Shown in pieces: positions 23,498-33,895 of a stretch of DNA of 64,000 nucleotides. Source of the DNA: Asparagopsis taxiformis (lineage: Eukaryota; Rhodophyta; Florideophyceae; Bonnemaisoniales; Bonnemaisoniaceae); NCBI GenBank assembly GCA_030407315.1, contig JALQPE010002989.1:1-64000 (forward strand). Reading direction: 5' to 3'. Both the position numbers and the translations under genes were made by a program. The notes beneath the pieces were generated by a model. That model was given only the letters and a program-made list of their open reading frames with translations. It was not told where the DNA came from and searched no databases. Position 1 is the stretch's first letter, and each line of letters starts with the position of its first letter.

Positions 23498-23613
23498 CTG
23501 CTCCTTATCCTCATCTCAACTCTCCTCCCAACATTCACCCTTCGATCCAACAGTCTCTTCATCAGCTCAACCTCCCAAGCTAGCATTGCACACTCACGGC
23601 AACCATCCACAAC

Positions 23614-26301
23614 ATGGCGACTCCTACACCCGTTTTCGCCGCCCTGCTCATCCTTGCAGCATTGACCCACACGTCAATTGCTCAGGTTTCATGCCCATCA
23701 TTGTCAACCGCCATCGGTGGTGTCTGTATGTGCAATGCTGGTTCTCAACCCATTGCAGGCTCAGCAACTCTCCTGTGTGAACCATGCCCATCTGGTACTT
23801 TCAAAGGCACAAACGGTAACGCTCCTTGCACTCCATGTACCCCTGGCAGCTTCGCCGTAACCGGCGCAGCCGCTTGTACTTCGTGCCCTGGTGCTCGTCC
23901 ATTTACCCCCGCTCTCCAGAGATCCAATGCTGATTGTTTCGCAGCATGCGCACCCGGTCAATTCTTCCGCATGGAAGATCTTACCGCATCGCCCCCAGTC
24001 TCCGCCGGATGTGCCCCCTGTCCGCCCGGATCCGCCCTTGCCGCTGGTTCAGGTAACTTCCCTCCGGTCTGTGGCCTCTGCCAGCCTGGTTCCGCTCAGC
24101 CGATGGCAGGACAGGTGGCGTGTACCTCATGTACTCCAGGAACAGCTGCAGAGAGTGCTGGACAACTGGTTTGTGCTACATGTGTTCCAGGAACAATTTC
24201 AGCTGCTGCAGGAGCAACTACATGCACCCCTTGTGGACCAGGAACCATCTCCGGAGTCGGTGCTACAACTTGCACAGGATGCCCAGCTGGTACATTCACT
24301 TCTGATTTCATGGCTTCTTCATGCACAAATTGCATGGGTGACACGTTTTCGCTCGGAGGGCTTGCAGCATGTCAGCCTTGCCCAGCAGGAACTTTCATTC
24401 TTGGAAATTCTCGCGATATGGCATCCGACTGTACGACCCCTACATGTGCAGCAGGTGAATTTGTGACAGCTACAGGTACATGTGGAACCTGCCCGGTAGG
24501 TTTCTTCGTTAACCCCATGATGGTCTGCCAGGGATGCCCGGCTGGAATGACTGCTACAGCTGGTGCATCGACTTCTTGCACACGTTGCCCGAACGGAATG
24601 GGAAGTTCAACTGGTGAGGCTTGCTCCGCATGTCCTGCCGGTACATTCTCGAGTGCAGCTACGGATGGAGTGTGCACACCATGTGCCATTGGAACGTTCT
24701 CCACGGGCGGTGCAACCTCTTGTAGTGCTTGTCCTGCAGGCCAAACGACACTAGCGACTGGCTCCGACAATGCTAATCTGTGCATTGACGAATGCCCTGC
24801 CGGGACATTCCGCGGAACAAACGGAATGTGCCTCCAGTGCCCGCCTGGTCAGTTCTTGAACCCTGTTGACAACAACTGTGCTCTATGCCCAGCTGGAACG
24901 TTCACATCTGTGGGTAACGCAGCCAATGAATGCACACCGTGTCCTGCGCGCTCTATGTCTATTCCGTCTCGAACGAGCTGTTCTTGTGCTCCGGGTACCC
25001 AGCCGGTGTTCTTATCTGGTTGCGTCCGTTGTCCGCTCAACACTTTCTCTGCCGGTGGAAATGCGCCTTGTGAGCCCTGTGGATCTGGTCAGGTCGCTGC
25101 AGTGGGATCTACGTCTTGCACTACATGTGCTGCGGGAACTATGGCCAATACAGCGACTGCCACTTGCACAGCTTGTCCTGCGGGTACTTCGTCGAGTGCA
25201 TCATCAGTAATGTGCACTGCGTGTCCTGCTGGTACATTTGCAGCCAATCCTGGTTCAGGAATGTGCACACCGTGTCGGGCAGGAACTGCATCTGCAGTTT
25301 TGGGAGCCACGTCATGTGGTAGATGTGCGGCCGGGTTCTTCTCCGAAGCAGGGGCTTCCACCTGCACTCCTTGTGGATTGGGTCTCTTCTCTGCAGCTGG
25401 TGCATCAAGCTGCTCTCGATGCCCCGCAGGAACTGCTCTTGCATCCGGCTCTACGACTTGCTCCCCGTGCCCAGCTGGATCTTTCCAACCTGGATCCGGG
25501 GCTGAGACTGGTTGTATCACGTGCCCTGTTGGACAGTTCTCGAACTCTCCGAGGTCTTCATCGTGCTCTACGTGCCCTGCTGGATCTGTTTCTGGTGGTG
25601 GAGCGACATCGTGCATGGAGTGTTTTGCCGGAACATTCGCGGCTGCTGGTGCAGCGGCATGCACAACCTGCCGAGCTGGTACATTCGCACTTGCAGGCTC
25701 TAGCACGTGCACTAGCTGTCCGCTTGGAACTTTCTCTCGTGAAGGTGTGAACCGATGCTTCCCTTGCGGCGCAGGTACTTTTGCTTTGCTAGGTGCGACA
25801 GAGTGCACAGATTGCCCGGCTGGGTTTACGAGTGACCCGATGTCGGCTGTCTGCACTATCTGCCCTCCAGGAACTATTGCAGAGAGACCTGGATCTTCTG
25901 GATGTGTTGCTTGTCCTGCTGGATCTTCACCTAACAATGCGCTTACAAGGTGTGTCGGTAATTCTGGAATGGTTCCAGCTCCTGCCCCAGCTCCAGTTCC
26001 TGTTCCTGCTCCGATTCCGGCCCCTGTGCCAGCACCGGCCCCGGTACCTGCTCCAGCTCCCGCTCCAGTGCCTGCCCCGGCTCCGGCGCCAGGTGGTGGT
26101 GGTGGTGGAAGAAACTGCCCAAGGACTGTGAGGCGTTGCACTACGCTGTCGCGTAACCGATGCAGAATTGTGACCATCAACGTTCCATGCCGCGGACGCC
26201 GCACGAGGACGAGGACGGTGGAGAGAGGCCGCAACTGCCGTCGTTTCTGTGAACGTCGTCGCAACAGGCGATCAAGGAACCTTCGTAAGCAACGTAGTTA
26301 G
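23614..26301 (+). CDS. Secreted Cys-rich repeat protein with Pro-Ala hinge and basic tail
   Basis: 895 aa in one exon, ATG in the context ACAACATGG. It begins with a signal peptide (hydrophobic to about residue 23, cut after SIAQ). Residues 25-790 are about 40 modules of 16-20 aa with a CxxCPAGTF-like core, as in GCC2/GCC3 and ephrin-receptor-like Cys-rich repeats. Then comes a Pro-Ala-Val hinge (repeats of PAPVPAP), a run of six Gly, and about 60 residues rich in Arg with paired Cys (RNC, RRC, NRC, VPC, FCERRR). No membrane segment follows the signal peptide. By architecture it is a disulfide-stapled extracellular protein. The cationic tail could bind sulfated wall polysaccharide, which is only inference. 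Many frames antisense to it are shadows. Confidence 0.9.
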   Translation: MATPTPVFAALLILAALTHTSIAQVSCPSLSTAIGGVCMCNAGSQPIAGSATLLCEPCPSGTFKGTNGNAPCTPCTPGSFAVTGAAACTSCPGARPFTPALQRSNADCFAACAPGQFFRMEDLTASPPVSAGCAPCPPGSALAAGSGNFPPVCGLCQPGSAQPMAGQVACTSCTPGTAAESAGQLVCATCVPGTISAAAGATTCTPCGPGTISGVGATTCTGCPAGTFTSDFMASSCTNCMGDTFSLGGLAACQPCPAGTFILGNSRDMASDCTTPTCAAGEFVTATGTCGTCPVGFFVNPMMVCQGCPAGMTATAGASTSCTRCPNGMGSSTGEACSACPAGTFSSAATDGVCTPCAIGTFSTGGATSCSACPAGQTTLATGSDNANLCIDECPAGTFRGTNGMCLQCPPGQFLNPVDNNCALCPAGTFTSVGNAANECTPCPARSMSIPSRTSCSCAPGTQPVFLSGCVRCPLNTFSAGGNAPCEPCGSGQVAAVGSTSCTTCAAGTMANTATATCTACPAGTSSSASSVMCTACPAGTFAANPGSGMCTPCRAGTASAVLGATSCGRCAAGFFSEAGASTCTPCGLGLFSAAGASSCSRCPAGTALASGSTTCSPCPAGSFQPGSGAETGCITCPVGQFSNSPRSSSCSTCPAGSVSGGGATSCMECFAGTFAAAGAAACTTCRAGTFALAGSSTCTSCPLGTFSREGVNRCFPCGAGTFALLGATECTDCPAGFTSDPMSAVCTICPPGTIAERPGSSGCVACPAGSSPNNALTRCVGNSGMVPAPAPAPVPVPAPIPAPVPAPAPVPAPAPAPVPAPAPAPGGGGGGRNCPRTVRRCTTLSRNRCRIVTINVPCRGRRTRTRTVERGRNCRRFCERRRNRRSRNLRKQRS

Positions 26302-26910
26302 ATGACTCGAGATGTATGCGCGCCGAAAGGCGATTTGATAGTAGCTAACCACAGAAATTGAGGTTAGATAAATTTGAAGCCGCAGATTACGTATCTTTCC
26401 TTGCTCGGAGAGAATTAGAACGTTTAAATGTGCTACAGGACTCACATATTCGTAAAATGCAGGGACTAGGAGAATTCTATCCAGAACATAGTCACTTGGT
26501 TGAATTGTTCACTATTTTCTCACGTTGATATCATTGGAATGAACCGAACTCTCTGCTGAATGGATGGGCTGGAAGTTTAGGCGAGAGAGAAAACTGTAAA
26601 ACCAGATACACCACATATCAGGTGTGATGTCTGCTGCAGGTATGGTGGCAGTAGATATGCTGTCACAAAAACCATCGTTCAAGATATTTTTCCATCAGTG
26701 CGTGATACAGCGAACTTGAGATATTCGAGGTTTACAAAGATATCTATACGTGAAGTGGTCTTATTCCAATAATCTTGGTTTCTAGGAGCTGCAAACCGTG
26801 TGAGGTATGTTGGAATAATTGAAAATCTCTGTTTTCAAGTCGAACAAATGTCTTCTAGTGTACTTTCTTCGGGAGGTTCTACCACAAAATAGAGATTGAA
26901 TTTCATACAC
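26302..26910. other. Intergenic between convergent genes; no gene seen
   Basis: Lies between the 3' ends of the Cys-rich repeat gene and the cupin gene. No coding frame or repeat stands out. Confidence 0.5.
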
Positions 26911-27417
26911 TTAAACACCAATGATACCAGGATCAGCCGAGTTGAATTGTGCTACAAAAACACAGTCCCTCTTGCTGATGCACGCAGATTCATGAATAAG
27001 TCCTTGAGGAATAGCTAGAATTTCTCCGACACGAACACGATTCGTCAGTCGTCTTCCCCCTGTGAGTCCTTCATCAACGATTGTGATTCTGAAGACGCCG
27101 CGCAGAACGATGATGGTTTCTGTGGCGCGTGGATGGTAATGATCGATGAAAGATGAGCCGGATTTCAACGAGAGACGAGCAAAGAAGAACTGAACGTCCT
27201 GAGCGCCAAGTGTAGGGAACGAGGTGAGATCTGCTGCTTCTACGGTGAAATTCGGCCCCATACCTGGGGTTACCTGGTTGAAGTTGATTAGAAAATCACT
27301 TGCTTCGAATGAGCTCCTTGCAGCTTGAAAGGTCTCCAATCCAAAGCTCGGGATTCGAGCACTGGTTTGGGTGAAAAGGAGCGCGCAGATGGCGAAGATA
27401 GCGAGTTTGAAGACCAT
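26911..27417 (-). CDS. Secreted germin-like cupin protein
   Basis: 168 aa, one exon, start in AACAAAATGG. The signal peptide covers about residues 1-20 (FKLAIFAICALLF, cut after TSA). Cupin motif 1 is present as HYHPRATETIIVLRG (His93, His95, Glu100, Gly107), giving most of the metal-binding set. Motif 2 is GEILAIPQGLIHESAC (Gly131, Pro137, Gly139, His142), with Cys in place of the usual Asn. Germins are extracellular manganese proteins, some with oxalate oxidase or superoxide dismutase activity; which applies here cannot be told. Length is slightly shorter than plant germins (about 200 aa). A TATA box lies about 70 bp upstream. It converges with the Cys-rich repeat gene. Confidence 0.88.
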   Translation of the reverse strand: MVFKLAIFAICALLFTQTSARIPSFGLETFQAARSSFEASDFLINFNQVTPGMGPNFTVEAADLTSFPTLGAQDVQFFFARLSLKSGSSFIDHYHPRATETIIVLRGVFRITIVDEGLTGGRRLTNRVRVGEILAIPQGLIHESACISKRDCVFVAQFNSADPGIIGV

Positions 27418-27485
27418 TTTGTTGGAGTGTGCTTTGGGAGGTATAGTAAGAATGAGAGAGGATGGTTGGAGTTGGGGTAGGTTAG

Positions 27486-27493
27486 TTTATATA
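27486..27493 (-). promoter_or_regulatory. TATA box of the cupin gene
   Basis: TATATAAA on the minus strand, about 70 bp before the ATG at 27417. Confidence 0.7.
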
Positions 27494-27499
27494 GACTGT

Positions 27500-28689
27500 T
27501 GGAATGGATCATTCTTCTGTTTTTTTGTACATTGTATGTTGAGTAGTGATAAAGATAGTCCTAAGGGGGATAGGGTTTTTTTGTATGGTGGATGTGAGAT
27601 ATACTGTTTGGAATCTGAAATGAAATTGAGTTGCAAACGTGATGGTATATCTGGAGAGGGCGAATTAGGAGTTCGGAAAGTGACATGGAGACCAGATGGA
27701 TTTGGCGGGGCACAGATGATGGGTGTGAGTGGTGGAGGCGGGTCATTCTTGTCAGAAAAACCAAACTAGGGTAAGTAAAGTTTCCCAAGTACCTGGCCTG
27801 TAATTTGTCCACGCTGTTATATGTTGATCGCTGAACGTGTTTTGATGCACTGTATGGGTGTCTAGAGCTTTGGAGCACAAAGTGATACAGTTGGATGACA
27901 ATGATGCCGATGCAGTTGGGTGGTTGAAGAGTCACCCATTGGTCTAAAATAATTTCTGTTGCGATTGGTTACAAGAGCATAATTGTATCTTTGTCCCTCC
28001 TCGTTTCAAATCTATAATGAATCTGGAGGAGGAGCATAATCAGCTTTATCGAAAGAGGAGCAATCATGTAATGCGATATACAAAATGTTTGCTGCATCCC
28101 AACGCAACGTTTATAACGATATCGATGAGCAGCACACCCACAACAAGCTATCTTCGACCCTGGAGGGTCGTTCACCATGACGGGTCAGATGGGGAGCACT
28201 ACAGGTGATTTACGGGGCGCAAAACGTAGCTACGGAGGAGGCGCAGAACGCCATTGGGAATTTGGAGAGAAGATTGATTTGAAACGAGTGAAATTCAATA
28301 GACATGTAGACTATCATTGCCCACTTGTGTAATGTTTCGTCAAGGCATCCCCAAAGTGATCAATCATCTGCGGAAAGATTTCTCCAAATCACAGACTGTG
28401 AAACTCTCGCCGAACAAACGATTTGTCGTGTGTGAGCTCGCAAACATGCTACATGACGTCGTTGGTGGTTGATTCTTTCTTGCGCGAACTTTGCTGAACG
28501 ATGAGTCAGAAGAAGAATGGCTGGCGCAACTATCAGACCAGACAGACGCTTGCGTAGTTATTGGCGGGAAATAAAATTTTGAAAAATACAACGAAATACT
28601 ATTGGGTACCTTTCGGTAGTGTTTATGAGTGTTTATGATTGTTACAACTTGTATCTATATATAAATCTTCACACGGCACCATTAAATAC
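27500..28689. other. Intergenic; no supported gene
   Basis: Only short frames of ambiguous composition (for example minus 28591-28364, 75 codons, Ser-rich). A TATATATAAA word at about 28655 may serve the decayed frame that follows. Confidence 0.45.
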
Positions 28690-29163
28690 GCGTTGGTTGT
28701 CGCTCCTCCCGACGCTTCTGCGACATGCGACGCCCCATCCAATTCATGTCGTCTGGTTCAACGTCGATAGCCCCTTCGCGACGCCGGGCGCGAAAGAGGA
28801 GTGGCTATCGGAGCCGTCCAGCCTCCTCACGGACAATTTGAACACGTCATTCGTGTCGACCAACAATGTGCAAGACGTGGAGCAATTTCTGCAGCGACCC
28901 GATGTCATTGCATAGGTGCAATGACGTCTGCTCGGTGGAGAAATTGGTTCGCAATCTTGGAGTTATATAGTCAGTTCAATGGTCTATATCTCGCGTCGTT
29001 TTCTTCACTTATCGCTTCAATCACTCATGGTCGTGGTTGTACCCGCCACCAACTTGAATACCGCTCGATGCTCCACACCATTGCTTTTATCGATCATGTG
29101 TCCATTATGGATGCGTGTTTTGGCAGATGGTGCATGATGTGTCGTGTTTACGGATTAGTTTAG
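28690..29163 (+). pseudogene. Decayed coding-like region, unknown family
   Basis: Two adjacent frames look protein-like. 28690-28915 has HVVWFNVDSPFATPGAKEEW and VEQFLQRPDVIA; 28930-29163 has FNGLYLASFSSLIASI and LHTIAFIDHVSIMDACF. A frame change would be needed to join them. The word pair W-F ... F-x-x-RPDV recurs at 32.8 kb, suggesting related decayed copies. No known domain is recognised. Confidence 0.25.
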
Positions 29164-30201
29164 ATAGATGTAGGTTGTTGTTAGACTGTGATAGCAGGTT
29201 TTAGTTGGTTCGAGTTTCAGTAAATCGAACCAAGTAGCTTGGATAATGATTTCGTTCTCAGAGGAACAGTTTAGGAGGCGCGATATAGCTGTTTTGATGG
29301 ATGTGACGTTTCTATGCTGATCTATTCGAATCTCCCAACGCATGCTAGCAGGTAGTACGGAGCGATCGTACCTCGCTCATGTGTTCCAAAGCTGCGATGG
29401 GAATCCACATCTGTGGAGTTTCACATCCTCAACTTTGTAACTATGTACACAAATTGAACAAATGTACTCAAGTTCTACTCAGTGGGGCACTGACAGACGC
29501 GACAATCAAATCCAACGGTTTAATGTGTTACATGCCGAACAATACTACTACACTAGATGGAGACGTTACAACCACACACCATGAAACCCGTTGCTTGACC
29601 TCCACAAACGACACAAGGACGTGTGCTCGCAACCGTTCCCGAGCTTCACAGCGAAAAACCCAGCATCCACACACTGCGGACAAGACGTGCAAAAATCGAC
29701 AACTGCAGCTCAAGATGAGCGAGATTTGCGTGTGGGACATGCCATATACGACCGACATGCGTATATCGAATGTCACAGACGCAACCTCGCCCCATCTCCA
29801 ATCGTGTGTACCGACCAAGATCGGGAACGAGCGATGGATTTGTCATGATTGATCACATTCTCAAGTGACATAACGAAAGTAGCGGCTCTTCTCCGCCGGC
29901 CTAATGACGTTGCAACGGACGTCCCGTTCCTGACAAGAGTGCGGGGCGACTTATATGTGTGTAGAGGAAATTGCAATGCATTGCTGGACGGGAAGCAAAG
30001 TGGAATTGCTGCATCCTTTTGGATGCACAATTATTTTAATCATAAAACAAATCGCAGTTATGATCAACATCGAGTTGGTCCAAACTATGCTTCCTCCATC
30101 CCCAACCACCAAACCAATAAATACATAAAGCACATCCAACTATCCATCGCGCACCAGCTTCAAACGCGTCTCAGCCCGCCATCAACACCCGTGAAACAGC
30201 G
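29164..30201. other. Intergenic; one doubtful 157-codon frame
   Basis: A plus frame at 29379-29852 is open for 157 codons but has no recognisable domain, no TATA in place and an equally open antisense frame, so it is not called. A short TA-poor, GC-richer patch lies at 29570-29850. Confidence 0.35.
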
Positions 30202-30597
30202 ATGACAATCGGCATCATCGCGCATAAAGCACGCCCCAAGTCGCCTCCTAATCGCCCGACACACCGCACAGACGCGCGCCAGAACTCTGGTGCTAGTTTT
30301 CTGTCGCGCGAGCCACTCCTGCGCGACCTGATCTGCGACGCTGGCGGCGACGCAGCGCGCCTCGTGCTCGTCGACGGGTGCGCGCGACTGGGCGCCGTGG
30401 CGGGATAGCTTCATCGCTGATCGTCGTTTCGTCAGCGTCTTCACGTCCGATCCGGCGCTGTGCGACCGTCTGGACATGCCCGTTTGCGACGGCGCGGTCG
30501 CGGAGACGGGCGCGACATGGCGGGTGATGTGTGCCGCGTGGCGTCGGATCGATGTCGATGTCGGCGCGTGTTGTGGTCGGTGTGCGGCGCGTCTGTG
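30202..30597 (+). pseudogene. Decayed GC-rich coding-like region, unknown family
   Basis: GC-rich third positions and two consecutive open frames: 30202-30408 (FLSREPLLRDLICDAGGDAA, LVLVDGCARLG), then a second frame reading WAPWRDSFIADRRFVSVF, CDRLDMPVCDGAVAE and WRVMCAAWRRIDVDV up to a TGA near 30597. A single frame change around 30385 would link them. No family is recognised. Confidence 0.3.
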
Positions 30598-31730
30598 ATG
30601 GAAATTTGTGCGCTTGGTTGATGGTGCGATGCGGCGTGAAAATGGGTGGTTTGAGTTTCATTCACCTGCATTGACGACGGTGATTGCAGTTGCCATTGGT
30701 GGATTGTCGTGGATGCTGCGTGGTTTGTTGCTGCACGCGCGTGGTGTGAGTGGAATTGTGCGCGACGGGGAGAATTGATTGTTGGTCGATGTGGAATGGA
30801 GACTGTTGGACGACGTGATTAGACGATTAGTTGTCGTGGTGCGCGTCATTGTCGCTAGGCTTATATTGAGCGACAGTGGTGGAGTGTCGTATTGGTGTGG
30901 ATCGTAGAGATGTGTTGCGAGATGCGGGAATTGTACGATCGTGGATATCTGTCGTGGATAGATCGAGTGTGATCATTGCTTTTAATTGGTTTGATGTGAA
31001 AAATTTCTTTCGCGGATACTCAATTGAAGGTGTGCGTAATTGCAGTGTGTTTCTGGTGGCTTTTCAAATGCCAATTGAAGAACCACAAATACAATTACTA
31101 CAATCAAATCTACAATTTATTCCCTTCCTACTCGTCCATTACCCATAGCGCCACTTACACATTCCCAAAGCTCGCGATTCCAAGTCAACCAGCCGCATCC
31201 CTCCATCTCACTTCCGTCCAGGTAGCACACCATCGGCACATCCATGAAACGCGGTGTTCAACAATGTCGCATTTCCAAACTCGGAACAAGACAACGTATC
31301 GCATCAAGAACACACCCTTATTGTTTCCGATTCCAAGATGATCTGTAATCAAATCTGCCTGTCGAATACAATTCCACGCCATCAATCTCCGTACAACAGC
31401 TGACGATGCATCATCTCGACCACGTTGTACCAATCGCAAACCCATCCCGTCTCTACGTACAAAAGCACAAACCGTAACCACAACCCGAACCATGCGTCAT
31501 CACCTGTACAACACGCCCGGCGCCAATCCCGGCGCAACAAATTCCAGGCGTCGTCGATACCACCCACATAAGCCCACCATCGACGATATAAAACCATCCA
31601 TCCACCACCGCATCCATCCTCTGCAATGCCCCGATGCCCGTCCAACCGTCTGACATAACCCATTGCACCCAGCCGTCCGCAAAGCAGCATCCGCCGCTCA
31701 GCGCTTCGCACAGGTCCGACTAGCGCGCAA
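30598..31730. other. Intergenic; no supported gene
   Basis: Contains several short frames on both strands; compositions conflict and none is convincing. Confidence 0.4.
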
Positions 31731-32114
31731 ATGTACGCAGAATTCGTGCCGGATATCTACGGGCGCGCGACGCTCGTCACGCATCGCCCGGACGTGCGGG
31801 ACGCCGCGGTGTGTCGGGAACGGGGGCTGTGTGTCGGGAAGGCGTCGTGCGACGCGACAGGGAGTAATTTTCGGAGAGATGAACAACATGCGAGAGGACG
31901 CATGGGCGACGTTTCAGGCCTGGTTGCACGGGATTGGCTGCGTGCTCGCAAGATGGGTGTGACGCTTGTGGCGCGTGCGTATCGCGCGTGCGGTGCGTTT
32001 GGAATGCGCGTTCGTGCGTGCTTTTTGGGCGATCGGTTGGAGGATTATCATGGTGGGGATGAAGAGATTGAGACGGATTCGATTGGTGACGATGATGTTC
32101 TACGGTTTATTTGA
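31731..32114 (+). CDS. Hypothetical 127-aa frame
   Basis: Open frame with high GC at third positions, reading EFVPDIYGRATLVTHRPDV, then RDWLRARKMGVTLVARAY, and an acidic end (GGDEEIETDSIGDDDVL). The words THRPDV and an acidic tail are loosely similar to neighbouring decayed frames. No domain is recognised, and a competing plus frame overlaps at 31663-31962. It may be a fragment of a decayed gene. Confidence 0.3.
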   Translation: MYAEFVPDIYGRATLVTHRPDVRDAAVCRERGLCVGKASCDATGSNFRRDEQHARGRMGDVSGLVARDWLRARKMGVTLVARAYRACGAFGMRVRACFLGDRLEDYHGGDEEIETDSIGDDDVLRFI

Positions 32115-32749
32115 GGCGGCGTGGTGATTGGTTGTGGAGTTAGGATTTGGTTTTTATGTATACTGCCTGGTAGTTTTGAGTCGTATTAGTTGGGAGATTG
32201 TGGACGGTGAGGGTTGGATGGCTTGGTTGTTGCGAAGTGGTGGTTGTAGTATAGAGATGTGTCGGGTAATGGTCGTGACTCAGTAACTGCATGTGGGTTT
32301 TATACTTCTTGCTGTGAGTTGAAGGTTCTGAGAGTTTCCTTTAATGTTGACTGCAAACAAAAGTCTACGCCAGCTTTGAGGGTCTGAAACCTGTGTGCTT
32401 CAGGTCGCTAAAAATCCTGAAATGGATCCTATCCGTTTCATTTTCAGATTGCCGCAAAGGAAATTCCATATGGGATCGAACGAGAAAATGGTCAATTAAT
32501 CAATAAACCACCCCTCGACTGCACGGTGTAATCTCATCTGGCAAGCAACCGTCATGTTCACCGAGTCGAGAACCGAAGCTTCGCCATCTGCATGGAGAGC
32601 ATGGGGGCTTTGGAACGACGAAATCTGACGTGGATGACGCAGATTTCATGCCACATAAGGCATGGATGGATAATTCTGAATGACAGTGCCATTGAAATCA
32701 GCTGATATAATCTGCTGGTACGTGTTTCAAACTGCGCAGCTCATACGAT
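32115..32749. other. Intergenic; no gene seen
   Basis: No coding frame, RNA gene or repeat identified. Confidence 0.45.
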
Positions 32750-33103
32750 ATGGACATAACAGCGCTTCTGAAACCGAGCGTCATTTCGCACCACGACAGT
32801 GCATCTCAGTGCCCGATGCTTCCTGTCATCCCCTGGTTCGATGACAAGGAAGTTGCTGACCGCTGCGTGCGATTCGTTTCAAGGCCGGACGTTTGACAGT
32901 GTGTGCACGGTTACATGTCGGAGTGTTTAGATGAGATGCGGAGGATGGAGGCGATCAATTGGGAGGAGCTATGCGTTGTGGGTAATTTTCATCATGTGGT
33001 TGCCAAGTTGGATTTATTTCGAATCGACCACTCACAACGCACATCGCCTCGCGCTTCGAATAATCTACACGCTCCGGTTTTAGGACCAATGTCCATCACA
33101 TGA
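32750..33103 (+). pseudogene. Decayed frame with one in-frame TGA, unknown family
   Basis: ATG at 32750 opens MDITALLKPSVISHHDS, then PVIPWFDDKEVADRCVRFVSRPDV, then TGA (about 32895), and the same frame continues with VHGYMSECLDEMRRMEAINWEEL and VVAKLDLFRID. The continuation after the stop is as protein-like as before it, so a once-longer protein is likely. Confidence 0.3.
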
Positions 33104-33309
33104 TGTCCGAATCATGCTTTACTACTAGTAGAGCCAGAGTAATAGTAATCTAGTCTCATTCGAAGCGCATGATCTCATGTTGCAGAAATTGACACATGGT
33201 TTGCTTCAACATCGTCGCATGGATGATCTCTTCGCGCCCTTAGATTAAATCGCGTAGTACAAAAGCGTCATGGAACTTGGTCGTGGTATTAATGACGAGA
33301 TTATTAGTT

Positions 33310-33895
33310 TCCTCTCGACGCAATATTCCTCACAACGCTAAAACGGTGCTTATACCAATTCATCCAACATGAGAACCAACATCCCGATGGCGAACTCTTC
33401 ATGATCGCAGTGGATATCTTACATTTGTACACAGCCTCCTTGGTGGTATACCATTTGATTCCACAGCCAGTCAGATCTGGCAGGTTCGCAGTGGGAGCTG
33501 ATTTCGAGAAGGTGAATGATGCGATCCGAGGAAGGACAGTTTGTCATATATCCTCGAAGGACGAGCTGTGGATTCAGTGCTTCTGACAAAGCGACGATGG
33601 TGAACAGAGAGGCAACTGCGATTCAGCTTCAATTTTCTCAAAAGTCGTCATTAGCAACTGCAATTGTATGCGCTATTGGTTCCGTACGGTTTAGCCTGGC
33701 TGCAATCGCGTGCCGGGCGATAGCGATGTGGTTGTTGCTTTCTTGAATAATGGTCAATTTGATGATTATAGTGCTGTCATGTATGGAAGACAAGTGTTGG
33801 AAATCTTGATTGAGGCATATTTGATGGAGATGGTTTCGTCGATGAGAGAACTCGAGCTGCTTGTGGAAAATTGGAGCAGATCAAACGCTAGTTGA
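33310..33895 (+). pseudogene. Decayed coding-like fragments, unknown family
   Basis: 33310-33586 is open from a TAG and reads FPLDAIFLTTLKRCLYQFI, GELFMIAVDILHLYTASL and GRFAVGADFEKVNDAI. A preceding frame ending NDEIISFL at about 33320 would join it after a frame change. 33710-33895 reads DVVVAFLNNGQFDDYSAVMY and LEILIEAYLMEMVSS. These may be exons or fragments of one broken gene together with 32750-33103. Confidence 0.25.

Noticed and set aside
25089..26264. 391-codon frame antisense to the Cys-rich repeat gene
   Set aside because: A shadow of a repetitive GC-biased gene; it is made of reversed repeat codons and has no independent promoter.
29379..29852. 157-codon plus frame
   Set aside because: No domain, no placed TATA, equally open antisense frames; not enough to call a gene.
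32895..32897. In-frame TGA as a selenocysteine codon
   Set aside because: No selenoprotein family or SECIS-like element recognised; an ordinary nonsense change in a decayed gene is simpler.
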